Shown in pieces: positions 52,333 to 60,730 of a stretch of 64,000 nt of DNA. The translations under genes were made by a program, and so were the position numbers. This stretch comes from Streptomyces katrae (lineage in GTDB: Bacteria > Actinomycetota > Actinomycetes > Streptomycetales > Streptomycetaceae), in contig NZ_JNZY01000002.1 in NCBI RefSeq assembly GCF_000717655.1, positions 533,877 to 597,876 on the forward strand, read 5' to 3'. Each line of letters opens with the position of its first letter. Within the stretch, counting starts at the first letter, position 1. Below the pieces are notes generated by a model, which saw only the letters and a program-made list of their open reading frames with translations, searched no databases and was not told where the DNA came from.

Positions 52333-54174
52333 TTACGGGCGGAAGCGGAGCACCTGCGGGTCGTGGTCGCTGTTCTGCGCCGAGAACTCCGCGTTGATGT
52401 GCACGCTGTCGTACGTGAAGGACTTGATCGCCGGGCTGGTCAGGATCTGGTCCAGCACCTGGGCGTTGCCCTGGAAGACGTACGAGTAGCGCTCCGCCTT
52501 CGGCAGCGACTTGACCGCGGCGTACAGCGCCCCGCCGTCCTCCAGCGCCTTCGCCGTCCCGGAGAACTCGAAGTCGTTGATGTCGCCGAGGGCGAGGACG
52601 TTCGCGTTCTTGTCCGCCGCGAGGATCTCCTTGACGAAGGCGTTCACGGCCTGCGCCTGAAGCAGCCGCTTCTCCTCCGACTTGCGCACCGGCGGCTGGT
52701 GGTGCGAGGCCAGGCCCTCGTCGCCGCCCTTGGAGCCGAAGTGGTTGGCGATCACGAAGACCGTGCGGCCACGGAAGACGAACTCGCCCGCCAGCGGCTT
52801 GCGGCTGTCGGCCCACGCCGGGTTCGCCGGGTCGATGCGGCCGGGGGAGTGGGTCAGGGCGGCCTTGCCGTTCTCCTTGGACACACCGGTCGCGGTCAGC
52901 GCGTCGCCCGCCGCGCGGTCGGTGAAGGAGACGCGGGCCGGGTTGAAGAGGAACACCTGGCGGATGTTGCCGCCGGGCTCGCCGCCGTCCTTGTTGTTCT
53001 CCGGGTTGATGGTCCGCCACTGGTAGGCCGGGCCGCCCGCCGCCGCGATGGCCGCGGTGAACTTCGTCAGGGTCGCCTCGGCCGAGACGGTGCCGTCGTT
53101 CTTGGCGCCGTTGTCGTCCTGGATCTCCTCCAGGGCCACGATGTCGGGGGAGGCCAGGTTCTCGACGACCGCCTTGGCCAGGTTGTCGAACTTCTCCTGC
53201 GGGTCGCTCGGGTCGAGGTTCTCCACGTTGTACGTGGCCACCGCGAGCTCGCCGGGAGACTGCGCCTTGGTCTTCTCGGGGGCGAGGGTGCCCGCCTTGA
53301 CCGTGCCGAGGGTGCGGGCCACCAGCGTGTAGCCGCCGAACTGGTTGAAGTCCAGCGGGCCTTCGGTGGTGCCGGTCAGCTTGTCGCCGACGTTGGCCAC
53401 CGGGAAGGGCTGCTGCGCCAGCGGCGCGAGCTGCTGGATCTGGAGCCGGCCGGTGTTCTGGGACTCGTACGAGCCGTAGATCGTGCCGCCGCGCTTGGCG
53501 GTGTTCTCCCAGCCCTTCACCGTGACCCACAGCTCCGCGTACGGGTCGGTGGCGCCGACCACGCGCGAGGTGCCGATCTGCACGTTCATGCCCTCGAGGG
53601 ACTCGTAGAAGTCCAGGGCGTAGCGGGAGGGGTCCAGGGTCAGGCCGTTGATGCTGCCGGCGGCGGCCGGGTCGCCCGCCGGGGCGTACGCGGCGGGCAC
53701 GTTGTACTCGTTGATCGCGGCAGCCTCGGGCAGCGCGTTGCCCGAGGAGACGACGGTCACGGCCGGCTTGGAGATCTGGGTGACCGACTGGTTGCCGGAG
53801 GAGACGCCACCGGGGATGTACTCGCCGACCAGGCCGGAGACCTTGACCGCGTCGCCGACGGCGACGGTCGGGACGGAGCTGGTGAAGACGAAGACGCCCT
53901 CGCTGGTCGCGTCGTTGTCGTCGGCGTCCGGGTCCTGCATCCAGAAACCGCGCGAGCCGTACGTGCGCACGCCCGTCACGATGCCCGCGACGTCGGCGAC
54001 CTGCTTGCCGTTGAGCGGCGATATCCGGGTGGTGCCCTGGATGTCGTGGATGCGTATCGGATCGGCGGACACGGCGCCTTCGGCGGCGTCGGCGGTGCCC
54101 GCCAGCAGGCCGGTGGCCAGGGCGGTGGCGACGAGTGCCGAGACGGCGGCGGAACGGGGATGCGAGGAGCGCAT
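52333..54174 (-). CDS. secreted ExeM/NucH-family extracellular endonuclease
   Basis: The 613-residue precursor has a Sec signal peptide (about 1-31, ending ADA-AE), an OB-like/lamin-tail-like region (IRIHDIQGTTRISPLNGKQV, DVAGIVTGV), and a C-terminal endonuclease/exonuclease/phosphatase domain. That domain has VATYNVENLD, DIVALEEIQDDNG (metal Glu), VIANHFGSKGG, ALGDINDFEF and NSDHDPQVL (catalytic Asp-His). It degrades extracellular DNA or RNA, possibly for phosphate scavenging. The ATG at 54174 has GGAG 9 nt upstream. Confidence 0.92.
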   Translation of the reverse strand: MRSSHPRSAAVSALVATALATGLLAGTADAAEGAVSADPIRIHDIQGTTRISPLNGKQVADVAGIVTGVRTYGSRGFWMQDPDADDNDATSEGVFVFTSSVPTVAVGDAVKVSGLVGEYIPGGVSSGNQSVTQISKPAVTVVSSGNALPEAAAINEYNVPAAYAPAGDPAAAGSINGLTLDPSRYALDFYESLEGMNVQIGTSRVVGATDPYAELWVTVKGWENTAKRGGTIYGSYESQNTGRLQIQQLAPLAQQPFPVANVGDKLTGTTEGPLDFNQFGGYTLVARTLGTVKAGTLAPEKTKAQSPGELAVATYNVENLDPSDPQEKFDNLAKAVVENLASPDIVALEEIQDDNGAKNDGTVSAEATLTKFTAAIAAAGGPAYQWRTINPENNKDGGEPGGNIRQVFLFNPARVSFTDRAAGDALTATGVSKENGKAALTHSPGRIDPANPAWADSRKPLAGEFVFRGRTVFVIANHFGSKGGDEGLASHHQPPVRKSEEKRLLQAQAVNAFVKEILAADKNANVLALGDINDFEFSGTAKALEDGGALYAAVKSLPKAERYSYVFQGNAQVLDQILTSPAIKSFTYDSVHINAEFSAQNSDHDPQVLRFRP

Positions 54175-54538
54175 GGTCAGGAACTCCGGTGTGTGGAAGA
54201 GACGAGCGAAGGGGGTGATGCGTGGTTTTGGCGGGATACGTGCGGCGGGTGTGCGGCCGGGCCGCTGGAGATCCGCAGGAGTCCCGCTGGTTCCCCATAG
54301 ATCTACGCGCGTCAATTTCCTGTGTGACCGGGGAAGTTGTCAAGGCCTCCAAGGGATACGGAAACTGACTGTGGGATGAACCAAAGGAGATGACCCGCCT
54401 GGCGCGCCCGATATGCGTCTACGCTTGTGCGCCGGACGGCCGCCCGCGGCGGCCGTGCCCACCGCAAGGGGGCGGCCCGACCGCCGCCCCGCGGCGGCCG
54501 TGCCCACCGCCCCACCGCGTCCGCGAGGAGACCGCCCC
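54175..54538. promoter_or_regulatory. divergent intergenic region with a 20-bp direct repeat
   Basis: This 364-nt region separates the nuclease gene and the next plus-strand gene. A perfect 20-bp direct repeat (GCGGCGGCCGTGCCCACCGC) is at 54446-54465 and 54491-54510, a 45-bp period. AAAGGAG before an ATG at 54390 suggests a possible small upstream reading frame. No further gene is supported. Confidence 0.45.
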
Positions 54539-56014
54539 ATGTCCGCAGAGCCGCACGCCACGCTGCCGCCCGTACGGCTGCCTTCCGATGCGGAACTGGC
54601 CCGCCACGCCCTCGTCGCCCCGCTGTTCGCCCGCGCCGTACGGCTGGCCCGCTGGGCCGGACCGGACACCCGCGTCGACATCGGCGGCGAACTCGTCGCC
54701 GCACAGCTGCCCGAGGCCGCCGCCGCGCTGGGTTTCGACGCCGCCGACGAGGAAGGCGCGGTCCTCGCGAGCCAGGCCTGGCGGGTGGCCGTGGACACCG
54801 GCCTGGTCGACGTGACCGAACCCGATGACGACGAAGGCGAAGAGGAGTCCGGCACCGCCGTGCCCGGCGAGGACCTGGCCCTGGTGACCGGCGGCGCGCC
54901 CGGCGAGGTGCTCGACCTGTGGCTGGCCGCCCTGGACACCGTGCTCGCGGACGCCTCCGTGCCCGATCTGGACGGCCTCGTCGACGCCTTGGACGCGGGC
55001 GGCGAGATCGACTTCGACCAGCTCGACTGGAACCCGCGCCGCGAGGCGGACTTCCTCGACGGGGTCCTCGCCAACCTCTACCTGCTCACCGTCGCCGAGC
55101 GCGGCGCTTCGGGCGGCCCGGTTCCGCTGCCCGTGCTCGCCGCCTCGATGGTCATCCCGCAGGACATGAGCGAGCCGACCGACGCCGTGCTGGAGCAGGT
55201 CTCGGACGCGATGATGCGCCTCGACGACCAGTTCCGGCAGCTGGAGCCGATCGGGCTCGTGGAGTTCCGGCCCGTTGACGAGGCGCTGATGGCGGAGACG
55301 GACGACGAGGAGCTCCCCGCCGGTTCGGCGGCAGGCGCGGCCGACGACGAGGACGTCTCCCGGTACGGGATGGTGCGGCTGACCCCGCTCGGCCTGTACG
55401 GGATCCGCGCCCGCATGCTGGAGGCCGGGGTCACCGCCCCCGCTGTCGGAGAGCTGGCCGACAAGGGCGCGGACGCACTCCTCGACGCCGTCTCCGGCTA
55501 CCCCGAGGGCGCGGCCCAGGCCGAGATCGAGCAGTGGCTCACCGGCCGCGAACTGCCCGCTGCCGTCGCCGAACTGCTGGCCGCCGCCCGGGGCACCGAC
55601 GAGGGCGGCCCGCTGCGCCGGCTGCGCTGCCAGCAGGCCCTCGCCCCGGCCGGTCCGGAGGCCGAGGCGGCGGTCCGCGCGGTGCTGGACGACCCGGAGC
55701 TCGGCGGGCTCGCCCGGGTCTGGCTGTCCGAGCGCGGGGTGGCCGACGTACCGGCGCCGGACGGGGCGATGGTGTTCTGGCTGACCGTCGACACGATCGC
55801 GGCGCAGCTCGCAGCGGACGGGGAGACCGCCGAACTGCCGCTGCTGATGCAGTCGCTGACCGCGCACCACGCCGGGTTCTTCGACCAGGTCTGGCGGGTG
55901 GAGCACCCGGCGACGGCGTACGTGCTGGAGGCGATGGGCCGGCTGCACCCGGACAAGAAGGCCGCCAAGGAGGCCCGCAAGGCCGCCTTCAAGGCTCGCT
56001 CGCGGCAGTCCTGA
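54539..56014 (+). CDS. large acidic cytosolic protein of unknown function
   Basis: The 491-residue protein is rich in alanine, leucine, aspartate and glutamate. It contains helical repeats, an acidic patch EPDDDEGEEESG near residue 95, and a basic end, KKAAKEARKAAFKARSRQS. It has no signal peptide or membrane segment, and I recognise no catalytic motif. The ATG at 54539 is supported by CGAGGAGACC; an in-frame ATG at 54413 would translate the direct repeats into a 15-residue-period peptide and is less likely. Confidence 0.72.
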   Translation: MSAEPHATLPPVRLPSDAELARHALVAPLFARAVRLARWAGPDTRVDIGGELVAAQLPEAAAALGFDAADEEGAVLASQAWRVAVDTGLVDVTEPDDDEGEEESGTAVPGEDLALVTGGAPGEVLDLWLAALDTVLADASVPDLDGLVDALDAGGEIDFDQLDWNPRREADFLDGVLANLYLLTVAERGASGGPVPLPVLAASMVIPQDMSEPTDAVLEQVSDAMMRLDDQFRQLEPIGLVEFRPVDEALMAETDDEELPAGSAAGAADDEDVSRYGMVRLTPLGLYGIRARMLEAGVTAPAVGELADKGADALLDAVSGYPEGAAQAEIEQWLTGRELPAAVAELLAAARGTDEGGPLRRLRCQQALAPAGPEAEAAVRAVLDDPELGGLARVWLSERGVADVPAPDGAMVFWLTVDTIAAQLAADGETAELPLLMQSLTAHHAGFFDQVWRVEHPATAYVLEAMGRLHPDKKAAKEARKAAFKARSRQS

Positions 56015-56121
56015 CGCGCGGGGAACGGACGAGGGCCGGAGCGGGTGCCGGAACGCGCCGTTCCTGAGCCGGAGTTGGCCATTCCGGGCACCGGCAAGGG
56101 GTTGGTTTCCCTTCGTGGGTA

Positions 56122-56143
56122 GTTCAGCCGCCGTTCACGTGCG
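56122..56143 (+). promoter_or_regulatory. candidate PHO box (PhoP direct repeat units) upstream of phoX-like gene
   Basis: Two adjacent 11-nt units, GTTCAGCCGCC (56122-56132) and GTTCACGTGCG (56133-56143), match the GTTCA-plus-six form of Streptomyces PhoP direct repeat units. They end 65 nt before the start of a PhoX-family gene, the expected kind of target. Confidence 0.65.
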
Positions 56144-56208
56144 GGCGGGAGCGTGTGCGCCGACGACCGCACGACAGGCGCACCCACCTCCCCACCCCTG
56201 GAGATCCG

Positions 56209-57648
56209 ATGCCGCTCAGCCGTAGAGACTTCACCGCCCGTACCGTCATCGCCGGCGCGGGAGTCGCGCTCACCGGAACGGTCGGCGCACTCGCCACCGC
56301 CCCGGGAGCGCTGGCGGCCGACGACAGCACCCGGCGCGACGAGCACGGCCGGCCCTGCGAGCCCGGCTACGGCCCGCTCGTCGCGGACCCGGCAGGGCTG
56401 CTCGCCCTCCCCGCCGGGTTCAGCTACCGCGTGATCACCCACAGCGGTGTCACCACGCTCGAGTCCGGCGAGTCCACGCCGTCCCACCACGACGGCACGG
56501 CCGCCTTCGAGGGCCACCGCGGGGTCACCCTCCTCGTCAACAACCACGAGCTCAAGGGCAAGCGGGCGGACTGGGCCCACCCCGTCCCCCTCGCCGAGGG
56601 CCTCGTCTACGACCCGGCCGCGGCCGGCGGCTGCACGGTCGTCGAGGTCCGGCGCGGCGGAGAGGTCGCCGAATGGGTGGGCGTCGCCGGTACGTCGACC
56701 AACTGCGCGGGCGGTGCCACCCCCTGGGGCACCTGGCTGACCTGCGAGGAGACCGAGGACCTCGCCGGCAAGAACGGGATGACCAAGGACCACGGGTACG
56801 CCTTCGAGGTCGACCCGCACGACCGCCGCGCCAACCGCGACCCGAAGCCGGTCAAGGCCTTCGGCCGGTACGCCCACGAGGCCGTGGTCATCGACCCGCG
56901 CCAGGGCCAGGCCTACCTGACCGAGGACGCCTCCGGGCCCAACGGGCTGTTCTACCGCTGGACCCCGCCGAGCGGCTTCCGCCACGGGCGCGGCAAGCTC
57001 CGTACCCTCGCCGCCGACGCCGGCGTGCTGGCCGCAGCCAAGTGCTTCGACAGCGCCGGCCGGTTCGTCGACGACCTCTCGCGCGCGACCAAGACGGGCA
57101 CCGTCTACGGGGTCGACTGGGTGACCGTCGCGGACCGCGACGCGCGGACGGTGCCGGTGCGCAAGCAGTTCGCGGACGGGGCGGTGACCCGTGCCCGCAA
57201 GCTGGAGGGCATGTGGTGGGCCGACGGCGGCGCCTACTTCGTCTCCTCGTACGCCCGTGAGGAGAGCCCGGGCGCGGCGCACGACGGCCAGGTGTGGTTC
57301 TACGACCCGAAGCGGCGCACGGTCCGGCTGACGGTGGTGCTTGGGGTGAACGCCGACCCGGCCAAGGACGGCTCCTTCGACGGCCCCGACAACATCACGG
57401 TCTCCCCGTACGGCGGCCTGGTCATCGCGGAGGACGGCAGCGGCCTGCAGCACCTGTTCGGCGCGACCGAGTCGGGACGCACCTACCCGCTGGCGCGCAA
57501 CGAGCTGAACATCGGGACGGCGCAGGAGCCGGAGTACTCCGAGTTCACGGGCGTCTGCTTCTCCCCGGACGGGCGCACGCTCTACGCCAACATCCAGGAC
57601 CCCGGCATCATGCTGGCCATCACCGGACCGTGGCGGCGCGCGCACTGA
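56209..57648 (+). CDS. Tat-exported PhoX-family (DUF839) alkaline phosphatase-like protein
   Basis: The 479-residue precursor opens with MPLSRRDFTARTVIAGAG, a clear twin-arginine signal. The body is a beta-propeller-like DUF839 sequence, with NNHELKGKR, GGATPWGTWLTCEE, GRYAHEAVVIDP, YLTEDASGPNGLFYRW and SPYGGLVIAEDGSGLQHLFG. PhoX enzymes are Ca/Fe-dependent phosphatases folded after assembly in the cytoplasm, consistent with Tat export. The ATG at 56209 follows GGAGA. The PHO-box-like repeat supports induction in phosphate starvation. Confidence 0.9.
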   Translation: MPLSRRDFTARTVIAGAGVALTGTVGALATAPGALAADDSTRRDEHGRPCEPGYGPLVADPAGLLALPAGFSYRVITHSGVTTLESGESTPSHHDGTAAFEGHRGVTLLVNNHELKGKRADWAHPVPLAEGLVYDPAAAGGCTVVEVRRGGEVAEWVGVAGTSTNCAGGATPWGTWLTCEETEDLAGKNGMTKDHGYAFEVDPHDRRANRDPKPVKAFGRYAHEAVVIDPRQGQAYLTEDASGPNGLFYRWTPPSGFRHGRGKLRTLAADAGVLAAAKCFDSAGRFVDDLSRATKTGTVYGVDWVTVADRDARTVPVRKQFADGAVTRARKLEGMWWADGGAYFVSSYAREESPGAAHDGQVWFYDPKRRTVRLTVVLGVNADPAKDGSFDGPDNITVSPYGGLVIAEDGSGLQHLFGATESGRTYPLARNELNIGTAQEPEYSEFTGVCFSPDGRTLYANIQDPGIMLAITGPWRRAH

Positions 57649-57758
57649 CGCGGCGGCGGCGGCCGACGGACCGGTGGCCGGAACCCCGGCGGCCGGTGCT
57701 CATGACCGCAGGCTGCGCCGCCGCCCGTTCACCGGGCGGCGGCGCAGCCTGTGGTCGT

Positions 57759-57959
57759 TCACTGAGCGGCGGCGACCTCGGCGCGGCTGGCTGCGGCCCA
57801 TTCCTCGAGCAGGAATTCGTACGCCTCGGAGGGCCACTCCTCGTCCACCCGGGTCTCGACGAGGTGCCGTATCGCCTCGTTCGCCTCAGCGGCGGACGGA
57901 CGGGCGGGTCCCGCGGGCCGGAGTGTGCTGTACATGCTTTCAAGGCTACGGGTGGGCAC
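57759..57959 (-). CDS. small acidic helical protein of unknown function
   Basis: The 66-residue product has a single predicted amphipathic helical stretch (EANEAIRHLVETRVDEEW). The GTG at 57959 has a near-ideal GGAGGTG 7 nt upstream, so it is preferred over the ATG at 57935. It is convergent with the phoX-like gene and is the last gene on the chromosomal side before the integrated element. Confidence 0.65.
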   Translation of the reverse strand: MPTRSLESMYSTLRPAGPARPSAAEANEAIRHLVETRVDEEWPSEAYEFLLEEWAAASRAEVAAAQ

Positions 57960-58140
57960 TGACAGACACCTCCGGATTTAGGGTGGAATCCATCACCTCG
58001 GCCCGCGGGCCGGATCCGTCATGGTAGCTCCGCGTGCCCGCCCACCTGCTCAGAGTGCCTGCGAGCCGGGCTGGACCATCCCGCGTACTGTGCGCGACTT
58101 CACAAAGTCTCCGATCGCCGTCATCTCCCATTCGCCCGAG

Positions 58141-58177
58141 AACTGGCCTACTGAAGATCAACTGGGAGAGAACTGGG
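58141..58177. repeat. AACTGG direct repeats at the integrase 3' end (candidate arm-type att sites)
   Basis: AACTGG occurs at 58141-58146, AACTGGG at 58160-58166 and again at 58171-58177. They overlap the last codons and stop of the integrase gene, where arm-type binding sites of tyrosine recombinases are often found. No tRNA gene is next to them. Confidence 0.4.
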
Positions 58178-59443
58178 AAACGGCGGCATCCAGAGCCCGC
58201 CGGCAGCGTGATGGAAGCTATCCCACCTGACCTGCTGAGACTCGATGATATCGGCCTCCATCTTCGGCGTCAGGTTGCTGTACAGACCCTTCACGCCGGC
58301 GAGCTCGTGCCCCATTCGAGTCTCCACGGCCACCTCCGAATGCCCCTCCTCATCCAGACACTCCTTCATCCAGTGCCGGAGCCGGTAGATCGGGAGGCCG
58401 GCGAACTCGGCAACCGGAGGGATGGCGGGCCGGGCAAAGTCCCGTCGAGATTCCCGGGCCGGCGAGCCGTCCCGGATCGGCCCCCAGTAGTCCCGGTCAA
58501 AGCGGGCCCCGAGAAGGTCGCCCCCGCTCATGGCGGGGAACAGCCAGCGGGAGTCGCTTGAGCCGACGAGCTCCTGGTGCATCGCCGCGAGGAACGGTGG
58601 CAGGACCAGGGTTCGGTGGCTCTCGTATTTGGGGGCCGTCAGCGTCTTCTTCCCGTCCACCCATTGATGTTGGTACTCGACCCGCGTGGCGGGCACCTTG
58701 GAGTACCGGTCCATGGCCTCGAGGCGCTTCTGCCCCTGCGGCTCGCTAGCCGGCCAGTCGGGGGCTGAATAGGTCTTCTGTAGCCCGTACATCTCGCCCG
58801 GCCGCATCCCAGAGAAGGCCGCGTGCCAGATGTACACCCATCCGGTGAAGCCCCACACCATGTAGGCATTGACCGCGAGCTGGTAGACGGGGGCCATGGT
58901 CAGAGCGCGCTTGGCCTTGCGCGTCTTCTTTACGTATCGGCCTCGCCGCGGCGCGGCCCGGGGGATGGGGACGTCCTTGCGGTACTTGTATCGCTCGACC
59001 GCGTCGGCCATCAGCATGCTGAAGACCATGAAGATGTCGTTGACGTAGGTGCGAGAGAGCTGCTCGGCTTCGACCTTCGCGTTCAGCTGGTTCTTCCACG
59101 CAAGGTACTCAGGGGTGGCGATGTCGCCGACGCGCCTGCGTCCCCAGACGGGGTCCAGCTGGGCTTTGATGATGGAGCGGTAGGACTTGACGGACTCGGG
59201 GCGCAGATCCTGGTCGGCGAGCCAGATCGGCAGGCTGTAGTCCTTGAAGAGGATGTCGCCGGCGGCTTTGCGGTGGTGGGTGCCGTGGCGGACCTCATAC
59301 TCGCGGTCAAGGCCGAAGTCGTGCGCTTTGTCCCAGTCGTCGAAGCCGGACTCGCTCTCGTACTTCTTCTTGCCATTGTCGAGGTACTCGCCGGCCCACC
59401 ACTTGACCCGGAACTTGTTGCCGCGCTGCTCCACAAAGGGCAT
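58148..59443 (-). CDS. int: tyrosine-type site-specific integrase
   Basis: The 431-residue recombinase has an N-terminal arm-binding/SAM-like half (DLRPESVKSYRSIIKAQLDP) and a C-terminal catalytic domain. The catalytic Arg is in FSGMRPGEMYG (about 205-215), the second box in IYRLRHWMKECLDEEGHSEV, and the final RMGHELAGVKGLYSNL carries His and the nucleophilic Tyr. AGGGG precedes the ATG at 59443. It catalyses integration and excision of the element whose other genes lie to its right. Confidence 0.93.
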   Translation of the reverse strand: MPFVEQRGNKFRVKWWAGEYLDNGKKKYESESGFDDWDKAHDFGLDREYEVRHGTHHRKAAGDILFKDYSLPIWLADQDLRPESVKSYRSIIKAQLDPVWGRRRVGDIATPEYLAWKNQLNAKVEAEQLSRTYVNDIFMVFSMLMADAVERYKYRKDVPIPRAAPRRGRYVKKTRKAKRALTMAPVYQLAVNAYMVWGFTGWVYIWHAAFSGMRPGEMYGLQKTYSAPDWPASEPQGQKRLEAMDRYSKVPATRVEYQHQWVDGKKTLTAPKYESHRTLVLPPFLAAMHQELVGSSDSRWLFPAMSGGDLLGARFDRDYWGPIRDGSPARESRRDFARPAIPPVAEFAGLPIYRLRHWMKECLDEEGHSEVAVETRMGHELAGVKGLYSNLTPKMEADIIESQQVRWDSFHHAAGGLWMPPFPSSLPVDLQ

Positions 59444-59527
59444 GGGGTCCCCTCAGATCGTCTGGAGTGTGGGCGGATGCGCCGACGGGCACCCCTGCCG
59501 TCGGCTCGTCCGCATCTGATTGCAGGC

Positions 59528-59725
59528 TTACTCTGACGTGCCAACGGGGCACCCGTGGCACGCTCTGCAATCCACGCCCTCGCCTCGCATCAGTCGCCGA
59601 ATGCGCTTCTGCATGCACGCATCAGTGGCCGCTTGCGGGGCCAGGACACATACCATCTTGCCGTCAACTTGGACCGCGTGAGCCTCGTGGCCGGGTCCAA
59701 GGTCAAGCTCGATGACAGTGTTCAT
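59528..59725 (-). CDS. small cysteine-rich element protein, function unknown
   Basis: The 65-residue protein ends in CRACHGCPVGTSE, giving CxxCxxC, with further cysteines at about 26 and 37. It may bind zinc. AGGGGGA lies 7 nt before the ATG at 59725. It lies between int and the repressor-like gene on the same strand, so it is probably part of the lysogeny transcript. No family is recognised. Confidence 0.65.
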   Translation of the reverse strand: MNTVIELDLGPGHEAHAVQVDGKMVCVLAPQAATDACMQKRIRRLMRGEGVDCRACHGCPVGTSE

Positions 59726-59873
59726 GAGTCCCCCTAGTTTGCGGAGACCCCTCCAGGTGCCCTAAAGCCTGACAGATCGAACGCCTGTTGGTCACTGGTT
59801 GGTTGAACATTGTTCCGCTCTGTCATGTTGCGGAACGGTAACGACGAAAAGGTTGTACGCAGATCGGCGCAGA

Positions 59874-60335
59874 TCACGAGGCGGCGGGAAGGATTCCGCG
59901 CTTTCGCAGCTCCTCCACAACCTTCGCAGTCATCTCCTCCGTCTGCCGGTGCGTCAGGTCGGGCGCCGTCAGGCGGGCGGCGGAGTTGACGGCTTCACGG
60001 ATGTCCTCGGCCAGCCGTCCCGCTTCAACGCGCTGAATCTGCCCGCCGGCGATGAGCTCCGTGCCGTCGTCCAGGGTGATGGAGTCCGCTCCCTCGAGGA
60101 CTGCCCGGCAGGAGCCGGCGCGCATGCCATAGCCGTGCTCGACCTTCGCGTAGGTCGTCGCGCTGACTGGCCTGCCGTGCTCGACGTTCCAGTAGGTCTG
60201 CCCGGACAGGTCGCAGGCTTTGGAGCCCTGTGCCTGCGTGTACCCGAGCGCCACGCGGCGCTGCCTGACCAGGGCTCCGAGGAGCATCTGCTGGTCAGTG
60301 GGGGTCTCGATAGCTGCGGCCATGCTGGCCATCAT
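59874..60335 (-). CDS. XRE-family HTH protein, probable element repressor
   Basis: The 153-residue protein has an N-terminal XRE helix-turn-helix (LGALVRQRRVALGYTQAQGS; CDLSGQTYWNVEHGRPVSATTYAKVE, about 18-70) and a C-terminal helical region that may mediate oligomerisation. It is divergent from a second small HTH gene across the CTAG-rich region, as CI and Cro are. ATGs at 60335, 60332 and 60323 are possible; GAGGT lies 7-8 nt before the first. Confidence 0.82.
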   Translation of the reverse strand: MMASMAAAIETPTDQQMLLGALVRQRRVALGYTQAQGSKACDLSGQTYWNVEHGRPVSATTYAKVEHGYGMRAGSCRAVLEGADSITLDDGTELIAGGQIQRVEAGRLAEDIREAVNSAARLTAPDLTHRQTEEMTAKVVEELRKRGILPAAS

Positions 60336-60486
60336 CCCAGCTACCTCTAGCTACCGCTAGAAACGGCTGGGTGTGAGGCCGGAACTTGACCTTAGATGCC
60401 CATACCCCTAGAGCTCTTTAGAGGTTTTTAGAAGTTACTAGCTGGTTCATCTAGACGTAGCTAGATGTCGCGTCTAGATTCAAGGC
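60336..60486. promoter_or_regulatory. CTAG-rich divergent switch region (phage immunity-type operators)
   Basis: Seven CTAG tetramers occur in 131 bp (60347, 60357, 60408, 60438, 60451, 60461, 60474), in a lower-GC stretch. Palindromes include CTAGC-N4-GCTAG at 60347-60360, ATCTAG-N6-CTAGAT at 60449-60466, and TCTAGACG...CGTCTAGA with arms at 60450-60457 and 60471-60478. The last pair coincides with a putative -35 (TAGACG, 60452-60457) and -10 (TAGATT, 60475-60480), 17 bp apart, for the rightward gene. Confidence 0.75.
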
Positions 60487-60729
60487 ATGGAAAGACCCCC
60501 AGCCACCTACCAGGTGAACGGGGCGGCAATCCGCACACGCCGCAAGGAACTCGGCATGGGACTGGCCGAGTGTGCCGTCGCCGCCGGGATCAGCAGGGCC
60601 TACCTGGACCAGCTCGAACTCGGCCAACGGCGCCACCCCCGACCGCCCATATACGCGGCGCTCCGCACCGCCCTCTGTGTGACCGACGACAGCCTCCTCG
60701 ACACCGAGGACCAGCTCAGCAAGGAGTGA
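60487..60729 (+). CDS. small XRE-family HTH protein, Cro-like
   Basis: The 80-residue protein is almost entirely one HTH domain: VNGAAIRTRRKELGMGLAEC, AAGISRAYLDQLELGQRRHP. TAGATT ends 6 nt before the ATG at 60487 and there is no SD, so the rightward transcript appears leaderless. It is the first gene of the rightward operon and faces the repressor-like gene, the Cro position. Confidence 0.8.
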   Translation: MERPPATYQVNGAAIRTRRKELGMGLAECAVAAGISRAYLDQLELGQRRHPRPPIYAALRTALCVTDDSLLDTEDQLSKE

Positions 60730-60730
60730 C

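Noticed and set aside
57960..58147. tRNA gene expected as an attachment site beside the integrase
   Set aside because: No anticodon arm, T-arm consensus or acceptor pairing could be found in this stretch.
57946..58161. 71-codon minus-strand frame next to the element boundary
   Set aside because: It overlaps the better-supported 66-residue gene start, has no RBS and no recognisable domain.
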